64,000 bases of DNA. Source: Chiridota heheva. Its lineage: Eukaryota; Echinodermata; Holothuroidea; Apodida; Chiridotidae. The translations under genes and the position numbers were made by a program. The notes beneath the pieces were generated by a model, which was not told the DNA's origin, made no database searches, and was given only the letters and a program-made list of their open reading frames with translations. Positions 37,993-50,807 of the stretch are shown here, piece after piece. The DNA is taken from assembly GCA_020152595.1 (NCBI GenBank), contig JAIGNY010002754.1, positions 186,001-250,000 of the forward strand, written 5' to 3'. Numbering within the stretch: the stretch's first letter is position 1; each line of letters begins with the position of its first letter.

Positions 37993-38503
37993 CAAAGGTA
38001 AACCAGCTCAAGGATTGTAAAAAAAAGAGACATATTCATGAGCATGCTAGCTGTAGGGATGTCGGAAGGAACTTGGGGGCAGAAAATAAAGTTAGGGCAC
38101 TTTTTTGACAGTAAATGAGGGGCACTTTTCATTTTAAAAATGGGGTACTTTTGTCAGTTTTTGAAACAGTGGGGACACTGCCTTCTGGCAGTTCTTACAC
38201 ATGGTACTATGGTTTGAGTATAGGTGGGATTATGGGAGCATTAGTAGGCACTTTACCCACCCACACTCCTGTCCAAATTTTTACAAATGTGAGTTTGTGA
38301 TCCCTCCCCCCCCCCCCCACCCCCTCTCTTACACACACATACATACACTTTTGACTTTTCCCCCACTTTTGGTAGGTAAATAAATTATCTGCCTATGGAT
38401 GTCAGATTGGGAGCCAGGACCAATGTTGGCAATTACTCATTGGCCTAAATTTTAAGGCCTTTTTTAAAAATTACTGCTTTAAATATTCCCTTAATGTTAA
38501 AAA
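37993..38503. other. Intergenic with C homopolymer
   Basis: A C run near 38305-38318 and CA-rich patch follow. Similar wording (GGGGCACTTTT, GGTACTTTTG) suggests an old element, but I could not define it. Confidence 0.4.
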
Positions 38504-39016
38504 CAAGCTCGCAGCGAGCTCGCAATAAGAACCTTTACGAGCTTGTTTTTAGCCAAAATAAGCTTGTTAAATGGCGAGCTCGTCAGAATGGCGAACTCGT
38601 CAAAATGGCGAGCTCATCAAAATGGCAAGCTTGCCATTTTGACGAGCTTGTCACAGGATCACTGTGAGCTTGTTTCCCTGGCAAACTCGCTGTAAGCTCG
38701 CAATTGGAACGTTTACGAGCTCGTCAATATTGCCGAGCTCGCCACATAGCCAAAACAAGTATGTCAAAGTGGCGAGCTCATCAAAATGGTGAGCTTGTCA
38801 AAATAGCGAGCTTGTCAAAGTGGCGAGCTTGTCAACATGGCGAGCTCGTCAAAGTGGCAAGCTCTTCAAAGGCAAGCTCGTCAAAATGGCAAGCTCATCA
38901 AAATGCTGAGCCCGTCAAAATGCCTAGCTCATCAAATGGTGAAATCATCAGAGTATCCAGGCAAAACAAGCTCGTCAGGGAATCGAGCTCGCTGTGAGCT
39001 CGTCAGGGATTAAACA
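38504..39016. repeat. 17-bp GAGCTC-centred array
   Basis: Degenerate tandem units GCGAGCTCGTCAAAATG. The palindromic core CGAGCTCG means units can pair within and between copies, and inverted stretches occur (CAAGCTTGCCATTTTGACGAG near 38624, given as overlapping halves CAAGCTTG and CATTTTGACGAG). A related array with a different spacer is at 50808-51232. The plus-strand frame 38704-38997 is repeat-derived (SSKW/ELVK pattern). Confidence 0.88.
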
Positions 39017-39088
39017 AGCTCACAAATTGGAAAGTATGAATATTGTAAATTCCATGTCCAACATATAAAAGTAAAAGTTTCTTCCAAA
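39017..39088. other. Spacer
   Basis: Short unique stretch. Confidence 0.3.
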
Positions 39089-39171
39089 TGGCAGAATGAA
39101 TTGTATCCTTATTGGCAGAATGAACTGTATCCTGATTGGCAGAATGAATTGTATCTTTATTGGCAGAATGA
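39089..39171 (+). repeat. 24-bp tandem repeat, ~3.5 copies
   Basis: Units GGCAGAATGAATTGTATCCT plus TATT. Confidence 0.9.
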
Positions 39172-39391
39172 GTTTGGCACTGTCACCATGCTGAAAAGGG
39201 AACAAAACATCATCACTTCTTGTGACTCTTCAAAATATACTTTTATAAAAAGAATATCTTTCCCAAATATCTTTTTTGAATAGCTCTGTAAGATTATACT
39301 CTGAGGAAAAAATCACAAAGGAAATATACACACAAAATTCTATAGGTCTATTGGCTCAAAAATTAGGCCTTCTCCTCAAAATATAAAACAA
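39172..39391. other. Spacer
   Basis: Unique AT-rich sequence before the long inverted-repeat element. Confidence 0.35.
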
Positions 39392-42152
39392 CATGACTTG
39401 TCTTTATCCCTAAAATTTGTTCCAGTGAATCATAGCCACAAACTTAATGTAGCAAATAGTGAGACCACTTATCTTAATAAAAATAATCACTCAAGCGCAC
39501 AATAAGGACTTCATCCAACCTAATTTGATACTCAACACAAACTTCCACAACAACTGTGACCAAATGGAGAACTAGTACATTGGAGCCGTTGATAAGGGAA
39601 ATTTGATTCTAATTGCTTGTGGTTTTCAGAATAAAGAAAATAAAGGGGACAAGCCTGACCCGGCCTGCTTATATATCAGATTGGACATTGGGGAGCGTAA
39701 CAACTAATAGGGTCAATAATAATATAATTTTGAACTTATTTAAAACTGATAATTCATTTAACACTGCTTGTCAGTTGGGAACATGGACCTTGCTGTATGA
39801 CAGTTACTGCGATATTATTAATTTCTGAGGCCTTGACCCGGAAGTTTGAACTGAGCATTTTGTGGTTTGTAAAACGATCACTCCCATATGAATCCGGATA
39901 ATTAAAATTGCTCTAACTTATGCAAGTTCAATGTTCGTCACTACAGGAGAAGATTAAATGACGTCCAAGACATTATATTTCGGATTAAATCTGGATCCGA
40001 GCATTTTTAGTCTCGGTAAACTTCCCAAAATAAAGATTTTTGTTGGCCCATGTATGTGGTGAACTTTTTATCAGGGTCCGTATGCTTTTATAAAGTGAAT
40101 TATTAGTGTCGTCAAGTTTAAGCCACTTTTAAGTACTTTTAGTGGATGAAAATGCTCAGGAAAAATGCCAGTTTAAATTCTCATTTCCTAGACCTAATCT
40201 CCTTCCTAACGTGATAAGGTGTGGCTTTTCCGCAACACTACGTTGATATTATGGCAATGCATTGAGACATGGGACGGAATTATGCAAAATAAAATTAATT
40301 TGGTTGTACGATTATTGACAGAGCGCACGGATATAAACAAATGATATTCTTGTTACCGTTATTCATAATTTGGGATTTGTTGGTACTAGGTTTAGGCTTA
40401 CCAAGGAACGATCTGTTTTTGCACCAAATACTTAGGCCTAACTGCTTGGCTTAGTGGCACTGGCAGTAGGCATTACTAGGTCTAACGTTAGTAAATAGTA
40501 GTCTAAACAACTCCCTGGTAGTACTAAGGCCTACTAGGGCCTATTACTGTAGTATGACCCAAATTTGTTATCCACCTTAGTGAAGTCGGACAAAATTGTT
40601 TTGTAAAAAAAGGCCATTTTTATGATTGATGAGTATACAGAGAAGGCATAAGAAGGTGCATGAGAGACATATAACAATAAGGCATAGCCTAGATCATAGC
40701 CCTGCCTCAAATACTATGTAGACTAGGCCTAGAAGCCTATTCCATTGATTGCCTTACTCAGGCAGAAGTCAGACCAATAATTGAATAGTCCTTGCTTAGA
40801 AGTTAGACTAGACCAGTACTATTATGAGTCACCCCATAAAATAATTTGCGACATAGTGCTTACCGGCAATTGACCAAATTAATCATTACATAACAGAACT
40901 TCAGCAGACAAAAACTGATTCAAGTGAATGCTGGAAATGGCAGTTCCATAATAAAATATATAAAGCATACATTAACAGCCTACATCATCCCCGAGTTAGA
41001 TTGCCCTTAGTATTGATATTCTTATCAAAATCTTACCTTATAATTGATATTCTTAGTGTTTTAAAATGTAAGCATACAACATTGATAATAATTTGCCAAG
41101 TTCTAATATTACTCATTCTTTTTGTGTAACACTCTTAAGAGCAACTGCAGATTCTAACACAATTTAGGAATTATAGTAGTATCCCCCTTTAGTTTGCGTT
41201 TCCCGAAGTGTTGAAAATTTGTTAATATTTACCGTCTTCTCTGGTACAGTATGTCCTAAGTAAAGTAACAGTTTAATGTACTGTAGTCCTACCAAGTTTG
41301 TTGGAGTAGTCATGGTTATCATACTCAGATAATTTCAGACTACTATGAAATATTTGAAAATGATTATGTCATCTTTGACATCAAAAACAAAACTTCTGTG
41401 TCAACTTCTAAAACTGTCATGCAGACGCAATGCAGGCTGCACAGTTACAAAATACTATGACCCTTAACATTGCATCGTGGGACTGCTAATGAATGTTGAT
41501 TATTTGCTACTTTTTCGCAACGTATATTTTTTGTCAAAAATGCACCAATTTACTTTTGGATCACAGATATAACACAAAGAACATAACATAAACCTGGTAT
41601 TAGTTTTGAACATAAGTTTGCAGTGCCCGATCATACATACCTTACACAATGCCTTGATATAGAAAGTTTCTGAAATATTAACTAGTTTAAATTACAACAA
41701 AATGTTTTTTATGTTTTTTGTTTTATGTTGAATTTTATCAAAATTCTGACATGTTGATTCGAAGCATACTCTTTATCATTATCTGGCTCAAACCCCTAGC
41801 TTTGCTGCTTTACAGCCCGCCCTGCCCCACCGATGGCTCGCCCACCCCCTGGGGGTCCGCCATGCCCCTCAGAAAAAATGTAACCATTAGTTGTTGTGCT
41901 CCTTAAAATTTCAAACAATCAGACCCGACCTGATAAGTAAGCAGGTCGGGTCAGACTTTTCCTCTTTATTTTCTTTATTCTGAAAACCACAAGTAATTAG
42001 AATCAAATTCCCTTATCAATGGCCCCATTGTATTCATTCTCCTGGTTGAGCAGTTATTCTAAGTAAGATAAGTGGTCTTATTATTTGCTACAGTAAGATT
42101 GTGGTCATAATTTACTGGAACAAATTTTTAAGGAAAAGGACAAGTCATGCAA
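39392..42152. mobile_element. 2.8-kb element with long terminal inverted repeats
   Basis: The left arm (39392-~39690) and right arm (~41915-42152) are inverse complements. Matching pieces include GACTTGTC with GACAAGTC, CCACTTATCTTA with TAAGATAAGTGG, TTGATAAGGGAAATTTGATT with AATCAAATTCCCTTATCAA, CTTGTGGTTTTCAGAATAAA with its inverse, and GACCCGGCCTGCTTA with AAGCAGGTCGGGTC. The left arm carries ~65 bp of extra sequence near 39485-39550. The 2.2-kb interior has no long open frame and no recognised transposase or other protein. A C-rich patch lies at 41810-41870. It could be a non-autonomous DNA transposon, a foldback element, or an inverted duplication. Target-site duplications were not identified. 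Confidence 0.75.
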
Positions 42153-45100
42153 TTATCATTATTTTTTATATTTATTTTACATGGATACAGAACACAGAAT
42201 GATAGCATAGAAAACAATTGTCCTGTTTGACTAATGACTGGTCCTTATCAATCAAAATAGTTTCATTCAGAGGTATGATTATAGCTAAAATCGCGGACTT
42301 CTTCACCAGAGGCTTGAGCCTTAAGGGGCCCCTGAACTACAGGTCGAAAGACGCAACGGATTGCACCCATTAATGTGCCCCTCAACAAGTCTAGCACCCT
42401 GTCCCTTTTTGAATTAAGCTAAGGGTCTGTGGCTAGACCAGTATAGAGCATTGATGCAGAAATAACTGGGGGTTATTTTGGAGTGAGGAACAAGCTACAG
42501 TACTATACACTATTTTGATGTTCTTGCATGTCAGTCTTGTTAATTTTAGAACGGATATCATTTGAAACATTTTATACTTGTTGTTCTACATTGCAGATTT
42601 GTGATTATTTCATGCTTTCACAGGCCCTATAAAACAATCTTATAGTACATGTAGATCTGAAAAACGTATTATTTTTTTTCAGCAATACTGAGATAGACAA
42701 CAAATTTGGTTAACTCTGTTGATTCTCAGTTTGGCTCCTTAGATACAGTATACAAAGCAGTGCACTGTTGACAGGACTTAACAGTAACATTAAGTACTGT
42801 TTTCAAAAATCTTGTTATTACAGTTCATTTATTCTGTCATATTAATTTTGTAGATTGAAAAGAGTAGATTGAAAAGAGTATAAATTGGTTGCAGTACGGT
42901 TCCATATGGAGTGTTGCTCTCTTTTATAGTTCTGCTATTATATTGCAGCCATTTTTCTCACCTTCATTCATAAGAAAGCTAACAATTGATTTGTACACAA
43001 ATTGCCTTCATACATGTTCCTTCAAGGCCCATACGGTATATCTAGCAATAACAAATCATATTTATTTTAGAACAGTGTATATTAGGGGGAAAAGATTTGA
43101 GATTTTTAATATAAATCCTGACTTTTGAAGCCCACAATGTAAGAAGGGTCAATGTTTACATTCTTAAAATGCTGTTTTGTCTACTTGAAATTACTCTTTG
43201 TGCTACTTGCAAAAATATTTGAATTATTGCTCCAACACTAAAAGAGCTCAAAACTTCAATTAAAAAACACATTTGGTCAAAAAATGTGTATGGCAAAACC
43301 GAAATGATTTGTATAGTAAACCATCACAATTTTTTTTCACCTCACATGTTATATTTTTATTCATAATCTACAGTATCATTTGATATTAATTTTGTTTCTT
43401 CAAGTATCCCTCAGTTGTTTGAGAGGAAAGTACTGCAGCGTCACATTGTCTTGATATTAAGTTATCCCTTTTACTTTCCATCAAAGATTGTGGCAGAGCA
43501 ACAGAGAAATCAAATAAGTACTATATTTCTAAAAGAAAAAAAATGCTCAAATAAGTGCAGTATCAGGACTAGATCTGTATTTACCCATCAGTCGTTTAGC
43601 TTGCATGGAAGCTACAGCAACACCAACTGAAGAAGAATTTGTGACTGACAGTGATACAGCATCGAATGATGTCTCCATCCATCCTGGGTTTTTTTACAGC
43701 ATACTTCATACATGATAAAATGAAATAAGTGTTTGTACTATATGTGTAATATTGTTTCATGAGATGATTCTTTCATATAATATCTTTCTTTGTTTTACCT
43801 GCAGTAATGAATTGGATCAATACATTTTGATATTGAGCAGTGTAAGACATTAATATGGGTACCAACAATATATCTTTGCATCAACAGAAAAGGTAAACAA
43901 GATGCAGATGGTTTAATGTCTTACAGTCTTATGCAAACTATCATTATTGGTCCTTTAGAAAACTCAACTTAGGAAAAGTAAAGTGCCATGTAACTTGTTA
44001 ATGGTCAATAATTACCATCTTTAACAATAATATTATTATCATTAAACAAGAATTAATTTGTATAGTGCAAAATCGTGTTAAGCATTTTTATGCACTGTAC
44101 AAAGAGAAATGATGTGGAGGAGCAGGAAAATAAGTTGAACTTTTGAAGGATTCTTTCAGAATATATTGATGAGATTTTTGTCCATTTTCTGACACCAGGT
44201 GGAGGCAGTGATAGATTTGTTGACATCTAAGTCTTCTATTTGTAGCACTTCATAGACACATACTTCGAAAGGCTGTCATAAAAAAACTAGTGACATCTAG
44301 AACATTTTCCTTACAGTTTGGTGCAAGAAAATATTGACACGGAAGTCTAGTTAATAAAGCATATTAAGTTTCAAACACAGCAAATCAAAATTTGAGCTTT
44401 ATTAGGGTATGTATAATATGTGATGTAATGCAGTATGATATGAAATATTTGTATAGTGTAATATATTGTCTTTTCCTCTATTGACTGAGATAATTTATTT
44501 TTCACTGTAGGATATGACAAAGAAAAAAAAAAATAGTTGCTCTCTTTGAAACTATTGTAGATTACAATTTCAAAAAAAAAACAGGAAATGAAGGGCAGTT
44601 CCACTCACGAGACAACCAACACTTTGCATTTGTGTGAACATTTTTTGTTGTCTTATTTCACAAAACTTTAAAAAACTTAATTTAAAACTAAATTTAATTA
44701 CATCATTAACTGATGCCTGGTTCTTTAAAGCAAACATATAAAGTTTGCTCAGATGTAAAGTAAATTTATTATACCTGTAGTCTAAATCAAAGTTTAAAAG
44801 TTGACAAATGGGTAGGTGAAAAGCTTTATGTAATTTGTTATATTTCCTTCATAAATTTCAGTTCTTGAAAATGAGGACAAAGTCTATTCCTGCTAGATTA
44901 TGATTAAGGGTATGGTCAACACTTAAAAATGTTAGGTTTTAATTCCTTTCCATTTTTCACAAATGTGTGAAAATGAATTAAAAAACAAAAGAAAGGGGTT
45001 ACATAAGGAAATAGGAATTTCCGCCCACTCATACATCAAAGAGTAACATAAAGAGGAAGAAAAATTTGCATATTTTAGCCTGAAAATTCAAAATGCTCTA

Positions 45101-46842
45101 AAATGTTTAATTTTTAATCGATTTGGATAATTTGTTTGTTGCTATTTTCCATGGATTTAAAAGCAATTTAGCATAAGTTGCTGCTACACATCCATATATC
45201 TTTAAAGAAGCACTTATACATATGAAGGGTTTAATGAATTGCTTATTTGTGATGAAGTTGAAACAAGACTTACATTTGAACCAAAAGAGATGAATAAACT
45301 GTACTAACAAATAAAGTATTTTCTTTGACTTTTCTTAAGTATTATGTGAATGTTTGTATTTGTGTACCATTTATCCCCTAATTATTTATCTATAAATTCA
45401 TCTGCCTGAAACAAGGATAGACATACCAGGTTTGTATATATTTTGTGTTATAGGCTACTGTAGATCTGATGGAGCCACTTTTTTAATTGAAATAGCAGAC
45501 AAGCTTATTGTAACAGACCTACAAGGTATACATGAATGTCCTGCATTCACAAAGTAATGTGTTGTGTAACACTAAACCAATCCAATAATTTATTGTTTAT
45601 TTTTGTCATAAACAAAGATGGAAAGTATAAAAGTAAAATTGAAAAGATTTGCTATGCAATCTGACAGCCCAGAGAAAAGTTATGACCAATTTTGAAATGC
45701 TTAATCTTGAAATGATTTAATAGATAATGGGAAAAGAGTAATGCACCATCAATTGTAAAATTTAATTGGATTTGAAAAAAAACAAAAGTGCTACAATGAT
45801 TTTATTGAAAAGTGTGAGGCAGATTTTCCACAGGGAAGGAAAACCACATTGTGTTATTAGTTACCTTTCATTCAAATTTTGATGTATGTCTGTTACAGAG
45901 GTACATTTTCCCTTTAAAATGACAAATTGCTATCATGATCTTAGTTTAGATATGCTCATTGGGTTGGGGACTCTCTAGTACTGTGGTGGTGCACTTTTGG
46001 TTATTTATTGAGTTATACCACTCATGTGAAGCCTGAGATAAGACCCTGTATTAAACATTCAGCCTTTCCTGAAAACGGTTCATTCACACAGAAGTGGTGT
46101 TGGAATTCAGTGAATGGAAAATTTGCAGTGACTTAAAATAACTCTATTTCTGTTTGGAAACTTGAAAGCACCTTGGATCATTCAGATTATCTTTAAGCAC
46201 ATCCAGATGAAAACAGTATCACAACATTGATTGACAGTTAGTGACAAGGAGACCCGGCACAGCCCCCTGACTATATATATCACTTATACGCCTTATATCT
46301 GATTTCCCTATCATTTTACTCCTCTCAGGCCTTTCTTATGATTGTTTGTGATAGTGTGATAGGTTGCCTCAGCCTTCTTAATAGTGCTTTAATATTATGG
46401 GTAATCCAAGCTCCCATGGTGGGGACTGCTCCTCAGCGGTGTTATGTATACCCCTTACGTGCAACTATTCATGATCTTCTATTGGTCAAGAGTTTTATTC
46501 TCCAATGGTTGCTTAGTGACAGTGCCCTTCATGTCCCACCCTATTCACTCCCAACTGACAGTTTGCCCCACATTGCACAGAAGAACCACTTGAATTCATA
46601 ACAGACCTATTTAAAACTAAAATGTTAATTAAACCAAGTCTGGAGTTCCATGTTACACAGGTGAGTTATACAAGTTTCACAGGTAAACATTCCCACCAAG
46701 TGTGTAACAACATGGTTGGTAAGGAGCAGAGCCGTCATTATATGGGGGTTATGGTGCTTCCCCCACCCCAAAAAAAAAAAAATGGGACGCCAGTTGGAAA
46801 ATTAATCCACCCAGTTGGGAAACTGATGCCTCAATCCCCGAT
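42153..46842. other. Long unique AT-rich stretch, no gene seen
   Basis: I found no coding similarity, RNA gene or repeat family. A 14-bp duplication (GATTGAAAAGAGTA) lies near 42855-42882. Small frames at 42889-43128, 43415-43630 and 46338-46601 have no recognisable domains. CpG is sparse. Introns or distant regulatory DNA of a gene outside the window cannot be excluded. Confidence 0.5.
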
Positions 46843-46956
46843 TAACCCCCTCCATCACCACCACCATGCAGAAGATCCTGAGCTCAATCAGAATACGATT
46901 CACCCCCTCCATCACCACCACCATGCAGAAGACCCTGAGCTCAATCAGAATACCCC
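46843..46956 (+). repeat. 57-bp tandem duplication
   Basis: Two copies of a unit containing CCCCCTCCATCACCACCACC, ATGCAGAAGA and CCTGAGCTCAATCAGAATAC. The period is divisible by three, so the frame at 46622-46987 stays open and reads a His-rich repeat (LHHHHHAEDPELNQNT). I regard this as chance. Confidence 0.9.
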
Positions 46957-47216
46957 AGCGACGTTCTTGTTAAGGAGACACAAGTGACTTGGAGATAAAA
47001 GTGCCAGCATATCAGGTTTGTGCTTCTATTCCCAGGGTCTCTAACCAATGAGGTACCAGTTTTAATGGGTAAAGCTCCATACTATGCCAGTGTGATTAAA
47101 GTGTTTGTGTACATCTCAACATAAATGTAAGCAGCTCAAGCAATGTCATATTGCAAATACTTGGACAAGGGCCCAAAACACAATATCCCCCATAAACAAT
47201 AGCTGCACCACTAATT
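46957..47216. other. Spacer
   Basis: Nothing recognised. Confidence 0.35.
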
Positions 47217-47413
47217 GTGGTGTAGCCAGCATTCAAAAAGTGAGGGGTCCAAGACCCCCTCCAAAGACAAAAGTGTTCAAATTTACCCCAATTCTGAAGG
47301 AAATTTTGAAAAGCGAAATATATATAAACAACAAAGACTATCCCAATTTTTGAAAATTTCCTGTAAAAGGGTCCCTTCCCCCCCCCCCCCCATTTACCTC
47401 GTGGCTACACCAC
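47217..47413 (+). mobile_element. MITE family M2, copy 2
   Basis: Left end GTGGTGTAGCCAGCATTC and right end ACCTCGTGGCTACACCAC form inverted termini. The interior has GGGGTCCAAGACCCCC on the left and a C homopolymer on the right. Related to 5755-5944 and 57351-57508. Confidence 0.7.
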
Positions 47414-48924
47414 AGAATACAGAGCATGTTGAAGTCCCATGCTTTGTATATGAGAATAGCTGCAAATTAACATTTTTTCAACTTATTTTGGAAGCCTGCC
47501 TCTTCACTGTGATGTGTTCTAAATAATTCAAAAAGGGGGTTCCCATTAAACAGTGATGATCTATTGCGGGGTGGGGTGGCCCATGATGAAAAAGCCCAAC
47601 TTTTGCCACAAAATACCAAAAAAAGTAATAGATAAACAACTCATTTTCCAGGCGAGATATGAAAATTTAGAGCCCCTCTCACTAAATTTCATAAAATCAT
47701 GTTCGATTGTTGGCTTAAAGGAATACAAGAAAAATATAAAAATTTGTAATAAATGTTACCTCATATTAATAAATGAGGTAAATTGGGTCCGTAAAATACT
47801 TATCTATCTAAATTTGACACTTATAAAAATTGGGAGGTATCTAGTTTGTCAAACGCTAAAGCTGATATGACGGGTAGTTTTGAAATTAGGTATGAAAAAA
47901 CTCTTTTAAATCTTAAAATAAACTCTTTCTCTTGATATTACAATCGAATCTAAGAGTATTTTGTAAATCTCGAACATCTATTTCCCCTCCAATAACATCA
48001 GTTGTTCTTGAGAAGCAGGAGCGCTGTAGATCGTCTATTGGTGTTGTACATCCGTTTTACGGATATACACTTAATGCGCATGCGTTATAATCATAGCGTC
48101 CCATTCAAGCTGACAACGGGTCTAATTGAATTGTGATAGAACTTTTCTTAGGCTCTTGGATTGTAATTTGTCCTAAGATGAATTTGAAATTATTTTTTTC
48201 ATAGCTTAAACAACATTTGGTTTTACTTCACGAATTGGTAGGTTGTTTTTTTCGTAATTTTCATCCTTTTTTGTATCGGTCCGTTGTCAATTCTATCACG
48301 TTTTTTAAAACTTTCGTAGGCTGTTGTGCGAAAAGTGGTGCCCGCATTGTGACATAAAACGATGTTGTTAGGTTTTAAAAGTCATATCTTTTATTGTGTA
48401 TCCATACGATAAATATGTGTTCTTCGGTTTTAGAGCAAATTGCCCTGATCTAGAACAGGGATTAAATGGAAATTCATCACATGAATTCAAATTGATTGTC
48501 ACGTGATTTTGTTTAAAGTTTTTAGGTCAATCGGGGTCATGTTTCCGTCTGTTGTAACATATACCATAGCTATTAAGAGGTCATCCTTTCTTGTATACTC
48601 TTAACTATTTTTGCACAAATAAAACAATTTTCTTCATTATCTTTCAAAAACAAATAATTTGATGACAATTGTTCTTAAAGATTACGCCATGTCAAACTGT
48701 CAAAATGTACATTTATGGTTGTGCATGATGGTAGTAAAATCACTTCAAAACGAAGGTAGGAACAAAAATAAGGCCTTCCGGGAACCCACAATTCAACTTT
48801 TATCAGTATTATTATTTTATTTTTATTACAAACACATTTTCAATGCAGTTACTTCTTTTAATCCATTTTTGAACTTACTAGGTATTCAAAACTTTGCTAC
48901 TTTGATTACAGCCACTAGTTAACA
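47414..48924. other. Intergenic, nothing recognised
   Basis: Unique AT-rich sequence. A block at 48000-48120 is richer in CG words (GGATATACACTTAATGCGCA, TGCGTTATAATC), but no promoter or exon can be supported. Confidence 0.45.
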
Positions 48925-49735
48925 TACCATAGCTAACAGGACATGAATCATTCAAGTTGATCACCAGCTCTTTCCTAAATTATTGCAATCAGTAAATAAA
49001 CACGACCAAACTCTATTTATGCACTCATCATATTCCAGCTTTGAAGCACATATTGCACTGTGAATTCTAGCACTTGTTAGTGTTAATAGATTTGAATAAT
49101 TTCTGATAAAATAGACAATCCTTCCTCAGATAATTTGGAGAAATTGGCAATCATTACAACGTAATGATGAAAATCCTTGTGAAGAGTCTTAACAACTCTA
49201 TAAATGATGATATAAAGAATGCAATATCACTTACATGTATCCTCCATCTTGGTTAAAGCACTAAACTTTTAACTGCCCTATTCATTCAAATAACAACTCA
49301 TTTCTAATGAGAGCCTGCTATTGGTTGTAATATCATTATTCATCACTGTGAACATTCATAAGCCAGTACATGCAAGGTCAATTATCGCATGAATGACCAA
49401 ACAAACAGTATTTTCAAAGTTAGTGTACAGATTCAAGGGGAAAAATGTTCAGAATTCAAGAGGCAATTTGTGCTTTGCACCATGGAGCTATTAACCAAAA
49501 GCTGCGATTGCATAGTACATAAGAGGCATGAAAATGGATGAAGTTTCTAAAACTTTGAAAGGTCTGTCATTAGGGCATTAAGTGATGTTTATAATGAACA
49601 CTACTCAGTGCCAATAAAATATTTCGATAGTGATGCAAGTAATACATTGAGTGTGAACGAACAGTGATGAACAAACAGATAGGAGTAACAATTACCAGTG
49701 AAAATAATGGGAAAAGTATTGGATTTCATTAATCT
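48925..49735 (+). repeat. Paralogous segment D, copy 2 (no array)
   Basis: Matches both flanks of the 22-bp array at 23075-24625 (for example GTTGATCACCAGCTCTTT, AGTCTTAACAACTCTATAAA, GAATTCAAGAGGCA and GATAGTGATGCAAGTAAT). Where copy 1 has the 22-bp array, this copy has AAAAATGTTCAGAATTCAAG and a ~60-bp piece lacking in copy 1. Confidence 0.85.
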
Positions 49736-49921
49736 TGATCTACTTCTCTCATATATTATATCATATTCATATGGTCTGCATAAAATTATGGAAATGACTG
49801 AAAATAATAGGGGTAGTGTGATTGCTTAATTAATTGCTTCTATTGTCATACAGATCAACAATCCAGGAGTAATGGTCAGGGGAATAATATGATAACGTAA
49901 ATGTAATATGTAAGAGTAGAA
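49736..49921. other. Spacer
   Basis: Unique sequence between segment D and the 19-bp array. Confidence 0.35.
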
Positions 49922-50396
49922 GCTTATACCAGGGCTCCCTGCTTATACCAGGGCTCCCTGCTTATACCAGGGCTCCCTGCTTATACCAGGGCTCCCTGCT
50001 TATACCAGGGCTCCCTGCGTATACCAGGGCTCCCTGCGTATACCAGGGCTCCCTCGTATATGTGATACCAGGGCTCCCTGCGTATACCAGGGCTCCCTGC
50101 GTATACCAGGGCTCCCTGCTTATACCAGGGCTCCCTGCTTATACCAGGGCTCCCTGCGTATACCAGGGCTCCCTGCTTATACCAGGGCTCCCTGCTTATA
50201 CCAGGGCTCCCTGCTTATACCAGGGCTCCCTGCTTATACCAGGGCTCCCTGCTTATACCAGGGCTCCCTGCTTATACCAGGGCTCCCTGCTTATACCAGG
50301 GCTCCCTGCTGATACCAGGGCTCCCTGCTTATACCAGGGCTCCCTGCTTATACCAGGGCTCCCTGCTTATACCAGGGCTCCCTGCTTATACCAGGG
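49922..50396 (+). repeat. 19-bp minisatellite, ~25 copies, highly homogeneous
   Basis: Units CTTATACCAGGGCTCCCTG with almost no divergence other than CTT/CGT at one site, one GAT, and a short irregular stretch at 50052-50066. The near identity suggests very recent expansion. The frame at 50062-50424 (YTRAPC/YQGSLL/IPGLPA) is an artefact, since 57 bp gives a 19-residue period in all frames. Confidence 0.97.
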
Positions 50397-50807
50397 AGCT
50401 ATCATTTTAGAATATGACAGCTAGCTGCTATATAGATTTCTTGTTCACATTTGTTTGTGTCAGATAATAATTGAATGAAGTTTCCAATAGAATTTACCAA
50501 GAACAAACCATAGGCTACAGGTAAGCAGTCTAACATAATCATGAAAAAATTGATGTTTGTTCATATTAAAATAACCATGATTATTGCAAATTTAGCTTGC
50601 AAGAATTTCAAATAAGATTATGCAAGTTTGCATCTTTATTAGCTGTAGCAAGCTTGCAAAAACCATATGTTGGCTTACATAATCAACCAAACAAAAAAAT
50701 AATGTTAGCTTGCGCAAGGTTGGTTTAGGCGTGCTTGTCAATATAAAACTGTTTGGCAATAAGTTTATTTCTATATGACGACAAGCTTATCTATTCAACA
50801 ATATTTT
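50397..50807. other. Spacer with AGCTTGCAA words
   Basis: Several scattered TAGCTTGCAAG-like words (50590-50720). Otherwise unique. Confidence 0.4.

Noticed and set aside
46622..46987. His-rich open frame
   Set aside because: It is made by a 57-bp tandem duplication and flanking low-complexity sequence, with no recognisable domain.
48000..48120. CpG-island promoter
   Set aside because: A few CG words cluster here, but the stretch is short and has no associated exon or core promoter elements that I can support.
50062..50424. 120-codon open frame (YTRAPC repeat)
   Set aside because: The 19-bp unit returns to frame every 57 bp and has no stop in any of the three registers, so openness is automatic.
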